Below the pieces are notes generated by a model. The model saw only the letters and a list, made by a program, of their open reading frames with translations, was not told the origin of the DNA and ran no database searches. DNA of 64,000 nucleotides from UBA965 sp040396955 (GTDB lineage: Bacteria > Chloroflexota > Chloroflexia > Chloroflexales > Roseiflexaceae). Location of the stretch: NCBI GenBank assembly GCA_040396955.1, contig JBBAWX010000003.1, positions 62,001-126,000 of the forward strand, written 5' to 3'. Within the stretch, counting starts at the first letter, position 1; the number at the start of each line of letters is the position of its first letter. Both the position numbers and the translations under genes were made by a program. This document shows, in pieces, positions 27,510 through 36,715 of this stretch.

Positions 27510-27538
27510 ATCCTATCACTTCGTACCATTTGTGTCAA
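27510..27538 (-). promoter_or_regulatory. Promoter of the nuoF-N operon
   Basis: On the minus strand: TTGACA, 17-bp spacer, TAGGAT, with about 55 bases from the expected transcript start to the nuoF ATG. This is one of the best sigma-70-like matches in the window. Confidence 0.65.
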
Positions 27539-27573
27539 ACTGCACAAAGCCGTCTCGGCGGATTCTGACCGAA

Positions 27574-28866
27574 TTATGACTCGGTGATCCGTGCAAAACG
27601 CTCAAAATAGTCGGGAAAGGTTTTGGCGACGCATCCCGGATCGTTGATTTGTACCGCATACGGACCAAATGCAGCCAACGAAAAGCACATCGCCATGCGG
27701 TGATCGTCGTAGGTGTCAACGCCGCCTACGACCGCTTGCCAGGTTGTTGGTGGCGTGATTGTTAGGAAGTCGGCCCCACTTGTGACCACCGCGCCAAATT
27801 TACTCAATTCGGTGTGCATGGCATGAATCCGGTCGGTCTCTTTGACTCGCCAACTCCCAATGCCGCGGAGCGTGGTAGGACTGGTGGCAAAGAGCGCCGT
27901 GGTTGCCAGTGTCATGGCAGCATCCGGGATTGCCACACAGTCGATGTCGATGCCGTGTAAGTCGCCACGCTCGACCTCAATCCAATCGGGAGCACGTCGT
28001 ACGCGGGCTCCCATGGCAGCCAACGCATCAACGAATGCAACATCGCCTTGAATGCTCTGTTGCCCGATGCCGTGCACACGGACGCATCCGCCAGAAATAG
28101 CGGCGGCTGCCAAAAAATAGGACGCCGATGAGGCATCACCCTCGACCCAGACCTGCCCAGGGCTGCGATACGGGGCCCCCGGGTTGGCAGGGATGTGGAA
28201 CCGTTGCCAGTCGTGATTTGTGACAGCGACCCCAAATTGCTGCATCATGTTGAGAGTGATGGTAATGTAGGGCTTCGAAATCAACTCGCCGATGACGTCG
28301 ATGATGACCGGCTGGCGCGCCACGAGTGGTAGGGCCATCAGCAGTGCGGTCAAAAACTGACTCGATACATCTCCGCGTACCTGAATTGGCTCCGTGATAC
28401 GAATGGGCGCCGGATGAATCTGCATCGGTGGAAAACCGGCGTGTTGCAGATAGTCAATCCGTGCGCCAACTTGACGTAACCCGTCTACCAAATCACGAAT
28501 CGGGCGTTCGTGCATGCGGGCCACCCCGTGGATGTGGTATTCACCACCAAGAATGGCCAATGCTGCGCTCAGTGGGCGAATGGCAGTGCCAGCGTTGCCC
28601 ATGAAGAGGTCGGCGTCACGATTGGGGAAACGACCGGCCTGACCAATCACTTCCCAACTGTCGCCTGCAGCCCCATTGGGCACGCCCAAAGTGCTCAATG
28701 CCTGGCGCATGATGCGCGTGTCATCGGCATCGAGGAGCCCGTGCAGGTAGGTGGTGCCGTGTGCGAGGGCTGCAAGGAGCAATGCTCGGTTGGAAATGCT
28801 CTTGGAGCCGGGGAGATCTAGGCTCCCTTCGGCACGGTGCAACGGCCCAATGGTCAGCGTGTGCAT
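27574..28866 (-). CDS. aroA: 3-phosphoshikimate 1-carboxyvinyltransferase (EPSP synthase)
   Basis: Adds the enolpyruvyl group of PEP to shikimate-3-phosphate in aromatic amino-acid synthesis. It has 430 residues with the substrate motif LPGSKSISNRALLLAAL and the PEP-site motif GNAGTAIRPLSAALA, which is the class I (glyphosate-sensitive type) sequence, plus RVKETDRIHAM near the C-terminus. I placed the start at the ATG at 28866 (MHTLTIGPL). GAGGAG lies somewhat far (12 bases); earlier in-frame ATGs would add 13 residues not typical of the family. It follows gatB by 80 bases on the same strand. Confidence 0.95.
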   Translation of the reverse strand: MHTLTIGPLHRAEGSLDLPGSKSISNRALLLAALAHGTTYLHGLLDADDTRIMRQALSTLGVPNGAAGDSWEVIGQAGRFPNRDADLFMGNAGTAIRPLSAALAILGGEYHIHGVARMHERPIRDLVDGLRQVGARIDYLQHAGFPPMQIHPAPIRITEPIQVRGDVSSQFLTALLMALPLVARQPVIIDVIGELISKPYITITLNMMQQFGVAVTNHDWQRFHIPANPGAPYRSPGQVWVEGDASSASYFLAAAAISGGCVRVHGIGQQSIQGDVAFVDALAAMGARVRRAPDWIEVERGDLHGIDIDCVAIPDAAMTLATTALFATSPTTLRGIGSWRVKETDRIHAMHTELSKFGAVVTSGADFLTITPPTTWQAVVGGVDTYDDHRMAMCFSLAAFGPYAVQINDPGCVAKTFPDYFERFARITES

Positions 28867-28946
28867 GGCAACATGAGACTCCTCACCCATCTGCTCGCGC
28901 ATCACCGCTAGAACACGAGCAGGTCGAAGCCGCGATTGTTCGTCGG

Positions 28947-30398
28947 CTATACTTCAGCGAGCGCCGTTTTGACGGCTGTTTCGGCGGCTTGTGGGCTGGC
29001 TTGGCCTTTGGAGGCGCGCATAATTTGGCCGACCAAGAATTTCACGGCCACATCCTTGCCACTCTTGAAATCCGCCACCGCCTTGGGATTGTTGGCCACT
29101 GCCTCACGCGCCATGTGTAGGAGCGCATCGCCGTCACCAATGACGGCAAGTCCGCGCTCAGCCACGATAACATCAGGCGCAGTGCCACTCGTAAAACACG
29201 TCTCGAACACTTCTTTTGCGGAGGCACGGGTAATCGTACCCTTGCTGAGGAGTGCAATGAGGGTGGCAATGTGGCTTGGAGTGATGCGTTGAGCCGCACT
29301 CGTGATGTGCTCGCCATGGTCGTTGAGGAGCCGGAAGAGCTCGCCGAGCATCCACACCGCCACATCACGGGCATTGCCGCCTTGGGCGGTAGTCGCAGCG
29401 ACGGCAGCTTCGAAGTAATCGGCTACGGCCCGCGTGCTCGTCAATAGTTCCGCATCGGCAACACTGACTGCATAGTGCTCAATAAAGCGTTGTCGACGCA
29501 CGGCGGGGAGCTCGGGGAGGCGTTGTGCGATTTCTGTGACCGTGTCACGTTCCACATGAAAAGGGGGAATATCAGGATCGGGGAAGTAGCGGTAGTCGTG
29601 CGCAAACTCCTTGGAGCGTTGCTCAATGGTCTTGCCAAGACCCTCGTTCCAGCCGCGGGTTGATTGTTTGATGGTACCACCTTGTGTGAGTACCTCAATT
29701 TGGCGCTCAATCTCGTAGGTGATGGCGCGTTCCACGTTGCGGAATGAGTTGATATTCTTGATTTCGACCTTGGATCCGTACTCTTTTTGACCCTCGGGGC
29801 GCACCGACACGTTCGCGTCACAGCGCAGGGCTCCCTCTTCGAGATTGCCGCTGTTGACGCCAATCCACACGAGGAGTTGATGCAGGGTTTGGAAGTAAAT
29901 GCGGGCCTCTTCGGCGCTCTCAATGTCTGGTTCGGAGACAATCTCCATGAGTGGTACGCCGGCACGATTGTAGTCGACCAGTGCGCCGCCATCGACCAAG
30001 TGCGTCAGTTTGCCGGTGTCTTCTTCGATGTGAATGCGCGTCAAATTGATGCGTTTGGCGTGCCCCGCGACCACCACGTCCACGTGGCCACCCACGCACA
30101 ACGGGTCTTCGTATTGGCTGCGTTGGTACGACGACGGCAAGTCGGGGTAGAAGTAATTTTTACGACTCATGACACTATCGCTGGTAATGGTCGACCCGAG
30201 GGCGAGCCCGGTCATGATGATGTGCTCAATGGCGCGGGCATTGGGCACGGGGAGTGCCCCTGGCAGACCCATGCAAACAGGGCAGACGTTGGTATTGGGT
30301 GGGACTTGGGCGGCATCAGTGCGACAGCCGCAAAACATCTTGGACTGGGTGCGGATCTGGGCATGCACTTCAAGCCCAATGGTGGCAATGTACTTCAT
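28947..30398 (-). CDS. gatB: Aspartyl/glutamyl-tRNA(Asn/Gln) amidotransferase subunit B
   Basis: tRNA-binding subunit of the GatCAB enzyme that converts mischarged Glu-tRNA(Gln) or Asp-tRNA(Asn) to the correct amide form. It has 483 residues and shows IGLEVHAQIRTQSKMFCGC, NVCPVCMGLPGALP (zinc cysteines), RKNYFYPDLPSSYQRSQ and RCDANVSVRP, then the C-terminal YqeY-like tail. gatA and gatC are not adjacent, which is common outside Firmicutes. Confidence 0.96.
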   Translation of the reverse strand: MKYIATIGLEVHAQIRTQSKMFCGCRTDAAQVPPNTNVCPVCMGLPGALPVPNARAIEHIIMTGLALGSTITSDSVMSRKNYFYPDLPSSYQRSQYEDPLCVGGHVDVVVAGHAKRINLTRIHIEEDTGKLTHLVDGGALVDYNRAGVPLMEIVSEPDIESAEEARIYFQTLHQLLVWIGVNSGNLEEGALRCDANVSVRPEGQKEYGSKVEIKNINSFRNVERAITYEIERQIEVLTQGGTIKQSTRGWNEGLGKTIEQRSKEFAHDYRYFPDPDIPPFHVERDTVTEIAQRLPELPAVRRQRFIEHYAVSVADAELLTSTRAVADYFEAAVAATTAQGGNARDVAVWMLGELFRLLNDHGEHITSAAQRITPSHIATLIALLSKGTITRASAKEVFETCFTSGTAPDVIVAERGLAVIGDGDALLHMAREAVANNPKAVADFKSGKDVAVKFLVGQIMRASKGQASPQAAETAVKTALAEV

Positions 30399-30440
30399 GG
30401 ATGGGCCTTCTTACCACAAATAACTACGTATCTGCCTCTT

Positions 30441-30446
30441 ATTATA
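30441..30446 (-). promoter_or_regulatory. -10 element of gatB
   Basis: On the minus strand a perfect TATAAT, 42 bases before the gatB ATG. The -35 region is poor. Confidence 0.45.
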
Positions 30447-30510
30447 CTGCATCGTATTGACAAATGAAGCCGACGTGCGCACATGAATCAGCCAAGCCAT
30501 GTGTGTGGGT

Positions 30511-30521
30511 TGTGGTATGAT
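30511..30521 (+). promoter_or_regulatory. Extended -10 promoter of the epimerase gene
   Basis: TGTGGTATGAT, an extended -10 of the type repeated in this window, about 50 bases before the ATG at 30574. Confidence 0.45.
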
Positions 30522-30573
30522 ACGTATATTCAAGGCACATCGTGTAAGTAGATTGGGCGTTACTGGAGGGCAC

Positions 30574-31539
30574 ATGCCACGGGTTCTGATTACGGGTGCA
30601 ACGGGTCCGGTTGGGAGCAGTCTGGCCGAATATCTCCTAAAGCAGCCAGGTGTAGAAGTGGCCGTGTTCAAGCGCTGGCGGAGTGACGCGCGAGTGCTCG
30701 CACGTGTCCAACATGCCCTTACATTCTACGAAGGCGACATCGAAGATGCCTATGCGGTGAGCGATGCCGTGGCGCAAGCAGCGCCCGATTATGTGTTTCA
30801 CCTCGCCGCTCAAAGCTATCCGTCAGCCTCGTGGGGCGCCCCTGTGGCCACCATGCGCGCCAACGTGGAGGGCACGGTGCATCTGCTTGAAGCGGTACGT
30901 CGGCATGCTCCACAAGCCAAAGTGCACATCGCGGGGTCGAGCGCGCAGTACGGTGTCGTGGCGCCTGATGCCATCCCAATCGCAGAGTCTCACCCCATGC
31001 GTCCCGCCTCACCGTACGGCATCAGCAAAGTTGCTCAAGAACTACTCGGATTGCAGTACTTTGACAGTTACGGGGTGCATACGGTGGTGACGCGTTCGTT
31101 TAACCATGTGGGACCACGTCAAGGTGACCGTACTGCCATTCAGACGTTTTGTCGTCAACTTGCACTCATCGAGGCCGGGCGCCAAGATCCTGTTTTGTGG
31201 GTTGGCAACTTAGAACCGCGTCGCGATTATACGCACGTCGATGATGTGGCGCGTGCCTTGTGGGCGCTCATCCAAGGAGCACCAGGGGGTAGCGTATACA
31301 ACATGTGTTCGGGAGTGGCGACACGCATCGGCGATATTGTGGATATGGCAGTAGCACAGACACCTGTGACCGTGGAGGTTCGTGTCGACCAGGCACGGCT
31401 ACGTCCCGTTGATGAGCCCATTCTGTGTGGTGACAATCGCCGTTTGCGTGAAGTAACGGGCTGGCAACCGCGAATTTCCATGGAGCAGACGGTGGCCGAG
31501 TTGCTCACCTACTGGCGGCAGCGCATCAGAGATGAGTAG
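30574..31539 (+). CDS. NAD-dependent nucleotide-sugar epimerase/dehydratase (extended SDR)
   Basis: A 321-residue extended SDR closest in pattern to GDP-mannose 4,6-dehydratase and GDP-4-keto-6-deoxymannose reductase. It has the Rossmann motif TGATGPVGSSLAEYL, FHLAAQSYPSASW, GSSAQYG and the intact catalytic ASPYGISKVAQE. Late motifs are RSFNHVGPRQG and RRDYTHVDDVARAL. TGGAGGG precedes the ATG at 30574, so I do not use the upstream in-frame ATG at 30499. It probably makes a deoxy-sugar precursor for surface glycans; the exact reaction is inferred from motif similarity only. Confidence 0.88.
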   Translation: MPRVLITGATGPVGSSLAEYLLKQPGVEVAVFKRWRSDARVLARVQHALTFYEGDIEDAYAVSDAVAQAAPDYVFHLAAQSYPSASWGAPVATMRANVEGTVHLLEAVRRHAPQAKVHIAGSSAQYGVVAPDAIPIAESHPMRPASPYGISKVAQELLGLQYFDSYGVHTVVTRSFNHVGPRQGDRTAIQTFCRQLALIEAGRQDPVLWVGNLEPRRDYTHVDDVARALWALIQGAPGGSVYNMCSGVATRIGDIVDMAVAQTPVTVEVRVDQARLRPVDEPILCGDNRRLREVTGWQPRISMEQTVAELLTYWRQRIRDE

Positions 31540-31598
31540 CAAATGCAAGTGCGGCTACCACCACCTGAGGTGCGTGGTACCTGTGTGAGGGGGGACTC

Positions 31599-32159
31599 AT
31601 GACCATGTATGATGACGATCAATCAGGGCAAGAGCCACGTGAATCATATGGTCACGGTGGCTTTCAACAGCGCGATGCGGAACGCACGTACCGCACAATC
31701 AATGAAGATCATCGACGCACCACACAACGTGCCAATTTGAGTCGTACCAGCGACTGGACGGCGATTTTTCTGATGGGTGGCTGGCGGTTGGCCATGGCTC
31801 TCGTGCTCATATTTTTCATCTTCGTCTGTTGGGCGTTGCTCCGTGATGGATCGGATGCCTCAGCGTCAGGTGTCGGTGACGCCACACTGGTGGGTACTCC
31901 TGCCGCAACTGCGCTCCCGACGATGACATCGACCATTCAAATCGAGCAGGTGCGGGTGCGTGGCACTGGCTCTTCGGGGTTGTTTTTGCGCAAAGAACCA
32001 GAGCGTGCCGACAACGTCGTCCGGACTCTCCCAGAAGGAGCCATTTTGCAGGTGGTCGGGGCAAATCGTACGACGGGTGACGTGGTCTGGCGTAACGTGC
32101 GTGATGATGCTGGCAACGAGGGGTGGGTGTCTGCGGCTTTCTTAGAAACGGTTGAGTAA
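31599..32159 (+). CDS. Single-span membrane protein with extracellular SH3b domain
   Basis: A 186-residue protein with a polar N-terminal cytoplasmic part (~1-62), one membrane helix near residues 63-86 (LAMALVLIFFIFVCWALL) and an outer bacterial SH3 domain (TGSSGLFLRKEPERAD, then GWVSAAFLETVE). SH3b domains often bind cell-wall peptides or glycans. It has GTGAGGGG before the ATG. It ends just before a strong terminator and the sensor kinase gene, so a shared envelope-sensing role is possible but not shown. Confidence 0.8.
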   Translation: MTMYDDDQSGQEPRESYGHGGFQQRDAERTYRTINEDHRRTTQRANLSRTSDWTAIFLMGGWRLAMALVLIFFIFVCWALLRDGSDASASGVGDATLVGTPAATALPTMTSTIQIEQVRVRGTGSSGLFLRKEPERADNVVRTLPEGAILQVVGANRTTGDVVWRNVRDDAGNEGWVSAAFLETVE

Positions 32160-32179
32160 ATCTTCATCCTACTCGTTCG

Positions 32180-32190
32180 TGTGGTATGGT
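32180..32190 (+). promoter_or_regulatory. Extended -10 before the sensor kinase gene
   Basis: TGTGGTATGGT matches the recurring extended -10. It overlaps the start of the hairpin at 32186, so a transcript begun here would lack the left arm. Confidence 0.35.
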
Positions 32191-32236
32191 ACGATGCCAG
32201 TATGGGTATGTCATACTGGTGTCGTACTATTTTTTT
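32186..32236 (+). terminator. Intrinsic terminator between the SH3b gene and the sensor kinase gene
   Basis: The inverted repeat at 32189-32204 and 32212-32227 pairs over 16 bp in RNA (two of them G-U), extendable by three pairs, with a 7-base loop. It is followed by seven T (32230-32236). It ends only 13 bases before the kinase ATG, so it could also act as an attenuator for read-through transcripts. Confidence 0.7.
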
Positions 32237-32249
32237 GTAGTGAGCATCC

Positions 32250-33737
32250 ATGATGTCGTTGCGGTTACGTCTGACATTGGCATTTGTGGGTTTAACAGCA
32301 GTCATGCTCTTCGTGCTTGATGTGGCCCTCTTTTTTGTGGTCAAGCAGGCACTAATGAACAGCATCGATAATGAGTTGCGTCTCGGTGCACAGGTCCTCC
32401 AACAGGGCTTCGTAGAGGCATCACGAGAGCCACGAATCCGTGCTGACGATTCAGATCTCCCAGCGTTCCTCGATCAATCGGCCGCCTTGAACAGCTTCAC
32501 GACGACCAATCTCTTTGTCATGGTCTACGACGATGCCGGCAATGCAATCGAACAATCGCCCAACCTGAAGCGTCAGCCAGATTTTTCGCGTCTGCTTGTT
32601 ATCGATCGAGATACGGTGTACACAAGCCTCGAAGGGACCCCGCAACAGTTCACCATGGATGTGGGTGTAACCCGCTTGCGCATCTTGATGATGCCGCTCA
32701 TGTACGTGAACACGGTGACCAATGCTTCTCAGGTGGCGGGAGTCATCCAGTTGGTGCGCCCCATTGGCGAAATCGAGCGCGCCATGGAGATATTTCTCTA
32801 TGCCTTGGCGTTTGGTGGTGTGGTCGTGCTGATTGTGGCTGCCCAAGGTGGCGTACTGTTGACGAAAGTGGCCTTTCGCCCCATCGACATCATTGCCCAG
32901 ACGGCGCAGAGCATCGTCAGTGCCGCCGACCTCGAGCGCCGGGTGCCGGTGCCTTCCGCTCAAGATGAGTTGCAACGACTCACGCTGACAATCAACGATC
33001 TGCTCGACCGGCTCCAAGCACTATTCAACGCTCAGCGTCGCTTTTTGGCGGATGCATCACACGAGTTGCGCACACCGCTGGCCGCCATGAAAGGCAACAT
33101 CGACATCCTGCAACGCGGTGCGGTGCGCGACAAAGTACTGCTCGAGGAATCCTTGTATGACATGCGTCACGAGACGGATCGGTTGATCCGCCTCGTCAAC
33201 GATTTGTTGATGCTTGCCAAAAACGAAACCACTGAGAGTATGCGTCTTGAAATCGTCGATTTGACTTCGTTGGTGCTCGAAGTGGTGCGTGAATTGCGAC
33301 CACTTGCTCAACAGCAACGGGTTGAACTCCGTCTCGATGTCCATGATGTGGTCATGCTCAACGGGGATCGTGATCGCCTCAAACAGGCGCTGCTCAATCT
33401 TTGCATGAATGCGCTCCAACATACACCGGCAGAAGGGAATGTGACCTGTGCGCTGGTTCGCTCGGGTGAAATGGTACAGGTGCACATACGTGACACCGGT
33501 GTGGGGATTGCTCCGGAGGATTTGCCGCATATCTTTGAGCGCTTTTATCGCGCTGATCGCTCGCGTACCCGGCAGACGCATGTGACTAGCACCGGCGCAG
33601 GATTGGGCTTGGCAATCGTGAAATACATTGTAGAGGCGCATGGTGGGAGTGTGACAGTGGAGTCCACAGTCCGAGTGGGCACGGTGTTTCATGTCGTATT
33701 GCCGTGTTTGCCCGAGCTCTCATTCGACGACGAATAA
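32250..33737 (+). CDS. Membrane sensor histidine kinase (orphan)
   Basis: A 495-residue two-component sensor. TM1 lies near residues 7-30, an extracytoplasmic sensor loop follows, TM2 lies near 178-200, then HAMP and the kinase core. The phospho-acceptor is H271 in FLADASHELRTPLAAM; the ATP-binding motifs are N box LLNLCMNALQHT, G1 RDTGVGIAPEDLPHIF, F box ERFYRAD and G2 GAGLGLAIVKYIVEAHGG. All are intact. No response regulator is next to it. The ribosome site is weak (GTGAGC). It starts 13 bases after a terminator T-run. Confidence 0.93.
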   Translation: MMSLRLRLTLAFVGLTAVMLFVLDVALFFVVKQALMNSIDNELRLGAQVLQQGFVEASREPRIRADDSDLPAFLDQSAALNSFTTTNLFVMVYDDAGNAIEQSPNLKRQPDFSRLLVIDRDTVYTSLEGTPQQFTMDVGVTRLRILMMPLMYVNTVTNASQVAGVIQLVRPIGEIERAMEIFLYALAFGGVVVLIVAAQGGVLLTKVAFRPIDIIAQTAQSIVSAADLERRVPVPSAQDELQRLTLTINDLLDRLQALFNAQRRFLADASHELRTPLAAMKGNIDILQRGAVRDKVLLEESLYDMRHETDRLIRLVNDLLMLAKNETTESMRLEIVDLTSLVLEVVRELRPLAQQQRVELRLDVHDVVMLNGDRDRLKQALLNLCMNALQHTPAEGNVTCALVRSGEMVQVHIRDTGVGIAPEDLPHIFERFYRADRSRTRQTHVTSTGAGLGLAIVKYIVEAHGGSVTVESTVRVGTVFHVVLPCLPELSFDDE

Positions 33738-33767
33738 TCATGACGATGGTGTGATGGGAGTGTGCGC

Positions 33768-34424
33768 ATGCGTGTGTTGACCCTCAGCGACGAGGTGGTA
33801 CCACTGGTCTACAGCCTGCAAATCAAAGAACGATTTGCCGATGTAGCAATGGTACTGTGTTGTGGTGATTTGCCTTACTACTACATCGATTACGTGATTT
33901 CGATGCTTGATGCCCCCTGTTACTACGTGGCCGGGAATCACGACAAGCCGGAGTGGACTGCCGGTGGGGAGTGCATCACCACTCCGTACGGCTGTATCGA
34001 CATGGATGGCCAGGTGCATGATGCGCACGGGTTGTTGCTGGCAGGCATCGGCGGATCGTTACGCTACAATCAGGAGCCGGGCCCGCAATACACGGAGTGG
34101 CAGATGTTTGTTAAATGCTGCTTGCTCGCCAGTAAACTCCTCTGGCAACAAATCGTGTATGGGCGCCGTCTTGATATTATGCTGACACATGCGCCGCTGG
34201 CAGGAATCCATGATGCCCAAGATCGTCCGCATCGTGGTGTTAAGTCGTTTGTGTGGCTCCAACGTCTCTTTCGACCGCGATATTGGATTCATGGCCACGT
34301 ACATCGTTCGTACTCGTATGGTGTTCCCATTGAGACGTGTTGGAATGGCACCATGATCTACAACACTGCTGGCTATCGTGATTTGGAGATAGTGACAGAC
34401 CCCGGCTCGGTCTGCTCGGAATAG
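33768..34424 (+). CDS. Calcineurin-like metallophosphoesterase
   Basis: A 218-residue phosphoesterase fold protein. Motifs: CCGDLPYYY (GD), VAGNHDKPE, LTHAPLAG and IHGHVHRS. The first block, usually DxH, reads LSDEVV, so the metal-ligand histidine is missing while the Asp remains. GGGAG stands 7 bases before the ATG at 33768 (the GTG at 33762 is less likely). The gene is 30 bases downstream of the kinase and 29 bases upstream of a ParB-like gene on the same strand. The substrate is unknown; phosphodiesterases of this group act on nucleotides or phospholipids. Confidence 0.85.
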   Translation: MRVLTLSDEVVPLVYSLQIKERFADVAMVLCCGDLPYYYIDYVISMLDAPCYYVAGNHDKPEWTAGGECITTPYGCIDMDGQVHDAHGLLLAGIGGSLRYNQEPGPQYTEWQMFVKCCLLASKLLWQQIVYGRRLDIMLTHAPLAGIHDAQDRPHRGVKSFVWLQRLFRPRYWIHGHVHRSYSYGVPIETCWNGTMIYNTAGYRDLEIVTDPGSVCSE

Positions 34425-34453
34425 CAGCTCTATCCAAGGAACCAACACAGGAA

Positions 34454-35365
34454 ATGACCAACCATCAATCATATGTGCGCTCAGTGGCACGTGTCAATTT
34501 TGATTCTGCCCGGCGTCTCGAATGGATTTCGGCACTTGTCGACGCCTTGCGCCAAGCACCACACGACCTCCTTTCGTTTGAAGAAGTTCGGCAACGACTG
34601 CAGATTCGTGGGCAACGTGGCCTCGGTCTGCGTACGGTGCCCATCGACCATATCATCGGGAGTGAAGGGCGATATAGTGATTTTGATCGTCACTTTTTGC
34701 CGAAAGGCGAGCAGACGCGTGAGCGTTGGATAAGCATCGACAGTGCGTCACAGAGCTACGTAGATTTGCCACCCGTCGACTTGTACAAGGTGGGAGATGT
34801 CTATTTTGTGCGTGACGGCAATCATCGTATTTCGGTGGCGCGTCGGCATGGGCAACACGACATTGATGCCAACGTCATCGAATTACTCGTCGATGTGCCG
34901 TTGCAACTGACGTTGCGCCAAGACACCCTCCCCATCATGGAGGAGTACAGTGATTTCCTTGAATGGACGCAGTTGCACAAATTGCGCCCACAGCAACACA
35001 TCGAATTCACGGAACCAGGCGGATACCTCGAACTCATTCGCCACATTAATGCGCATCGATATTACATGGGGCTCGATTATCAGCGTCCTATTAGTGTCAG
35101 CGAAGCAATCATCGACTGGTACGACAATGTATACATGCCGATGGTTGACGTGATTCGCCGCCAACACATCCTCCGGCATTTTCCGGGGCGGACCGAGGCC
35201 GATTTATACTGCTGGATCATGCATCATCGTTGGATGATGTTGGAGCGCGCCGACGGGCAAGATCCAGGCCCCGAGCAGGCCACACAGGCCTTTGTGGAAT
35301 CCTACGGGAGTCAACACTGGTTTGCGCGCATCGGACACCATATTTCGCAACTGCTCGACACATAA
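34454..35365 (+). CDS. ParB-like nuclease-domain protein
   Basis: A 303-residue protein with the ParB/sulfiredoxin-like motif VDLYKVGDVYFVRDGNHRIS (residues ~113-133), the GNHR box being the nucleotide-contacting part. Upstream is a helical region with RTVPIDHIIGSEGRY; downstream is a helix-rich C-terminal domain with YCWIMHHRWMM. No DNA-binding HTH typical of chromosome-partitioning ParB is seen, so it is not likely to be the segregation protein. Its role is unknown. It ends at a two-way terminator. Confidence 0.75.
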   Translation: MTNHQSYVRSVARVNFDSARRLEWISALVDALRQAPHDLLSFEEVRQRLQIRGQRGLGLRTVPIDHIIGSEGRYSDFDRHFLPKGEQTRERWISIDSASQSYVDLPPVDLYKVGDVYFVRDGNHRISVARRHGQHDIDANVIELLVDVPLQLTLRQDTLPIMEEYSDFLEWTQLHKLRPQQHIEFTEPGGYLELIRHINAHRYYMGLDYQRPISVSEAIIDWYDNVYMPMVDVIRRQHILRHFPGRTEADLYCWIMHHRWMMLERADGQDPGPEQATQAFVESYGSQHWFARIGHHISQLLDT

Positions 35366-35391
35366 AAACCGCTGGCGAGAGATACAGATAA

Positions 35392-35425
35392 CCTCCCCTA
35401 GGCATCATCTGATGCCCAGGGGAGG
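35392..35425. terminator. Two-way terminator between the ParB-like gene and glgC
   Basis: A 15-bp inverted repeat (35392-35406 and 35411-35425) with a 4-base loop and one A-C mismatch lies between convergent genes. Confidence 0.7.
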
Positions 35426-35438
35426 CGAAATAGTTGCT

Positions 35439-36692
35439 CTAGACGCTTGCTCCGCTGTGGATGTGGAGTGATGGAAAATCGGCTTCGCTACGCTCAGCGC
35501 CGATGACCACGTTGCGCCCGATGGTGCATCCTGCTGGGATGTGTGCGCCCTTGCCAACCACGGTGATGCCAGTATTGACTTTGTCGGGCTGGAGTGCATT
35601 GGGCACATGGAGATCATCGCCATGACCCACGATGGCGCCCGCCCCAATGACGACTTGTTTGTCGATGATGACCTTGTCAAGCACGGCGCCTGGCCCGATC
35701 CAGGTATCGGTCATCACCACACTATCACGAATGATGGCACCCGGTGACACATAGACGCCCGGTGAAAGCACGGAGCGCTCAACGGTGCCGCGCACGGTGC
35801 ATCCGTTGCAAACCATGCTCTGTTGAATGGTTGCTTGTGGCCCAACTTTGGCGGGTGGGCGCTCTTCACTGCGGGTATGCAAGACCCAGTTTGGGTCGTA
35901 CAAGTTGAGCGAATTGGCGGGATCGAGCAATTCGAGACTTGTCTTCCAATATGAATCAATGGTGCCGACATCCACCCAGTACCCTTCGAAAGGATACGCA
36001 TAGACGCGGTCTTGGGCGACCATGGCGGGGATGACGTGCTTGCCGAAGTCGGTGCGCGCCACGCCGTTGTCGAGAGCGGTCAGCCCGGCTATCAGTGCAT
36101 CGGTGTTGAACACATAGATGCCCATGTTGGCCAAGGTGCCCTTGTCACGTTGTTTGGGCTTTTCGGTGAATTCGACGACTTGCATCTGGGTATTGACGGT
36201 CATGATGCCGAAGCGGTCGGTTTCGTCGAGGGGCACATGCATGACTCCCACCGTCAGGGCAGCCCGCTGTTGGAGGTGATAGGCGATCATCGGGGCGTAG
36301 TCCATCTTGTAGATGTGATCGCCCGACAAAATGACCACGATGTCGGCACGCCGTTCACGGATGTAGTTGAGATTTTGCAGGACGGCATCCGAGGTGCCTT
36401 GGTACCACCCCTGCTCATTGCGGCCTTGATAGGGCTGAAGAAGCTGCACACCGCCGTTGCCACGGTCGAGGTCCCATGGGCGACCATTGCCGATATGGCC
36501 GTTGAGTGAATGCGGCTGGTATTGGGTCAGCACTGCCACATCAAAAATACCCGAATTCACACAATTCGACAACGGGAAGTCGATGATGCGAAACTTCCCT
36601 GCGAAAGGAACCGATGGCTTGGCGCGTTTTTCTGAGAGCACACTAAGGCGTGCCCCCTCGCCCCCTGCCATGATGAGTGCTACGACGCGCAT
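35439..36692 (-). CDS. glgC: Glucose-1-phosphate adenylyltransferase
   Basis: Makes ADP-glucose, the first committed step in glycogen synthesis. The 417-residue protein has the nucleotide-binding MAGGEGARLSVLSEKRAKP, FRIIDFPLSNCVNSGI, GTSDAVLQN, SGDHIYKMDY and GYWVDVGTIDSYW, then a left-handed beta-helix C-terminus. The usual GGxGTRL reads GGEGARL, a common bacterial variant. I chose the ATG at 36692 with AAAGGA upstream; the open frame runs 58 codons further into the phosphatase gene. It follows hisC and hisN-like genes by 23 bases, an odd pairing of pathways. Confidence 0.94.
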   Translation of the reverse strand: MRVVALIMAGGEGARLSVLSEKRAKPSVPFAGKFRIIDFPLSNCVNSGIFDVAVLTQYQPHSLNGHIGNGRPWDLDRGNGGVQLLQPYQGRNEQGWYQGTSDAVLQNLNYIRERRADIVVILSGDHIYKMDYAPMIAYHLQQRAALTVGVMHVPLDETDRFGIMTVNTQMQVVEFTEKPKQRDKGTLANMGIYVFNTDALIAGLTALDNGVARTDFGKHVIPAMVAQDRVYAYPFEGYWVDVGTIDSYWKTSLELLDPANSLNLYDPNWVLHTRSEERPPAKVGPQATIQQSMVCNGCTVRGTVERSVLSPGVYVSPGAIIRDSVVMTDTWIGPGAVLDKVIIDKQVVIGAGAIVGHGDDLHVPNALQPDKVNTGITVVGKGAHIPAGCTIGRNVVIGAERSEADFPSLHIHSGASV

Positions 36693-36715
36693 CGCTGATA
36701 TCCTTTCTGCCACCG

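Noticed and set aside
34454..35365. ParB-like protein as a chromosome-partition ParB
   Set aside because: It has the GNHR nucleotide-binding box but no HTH domain and no parA neighbour.
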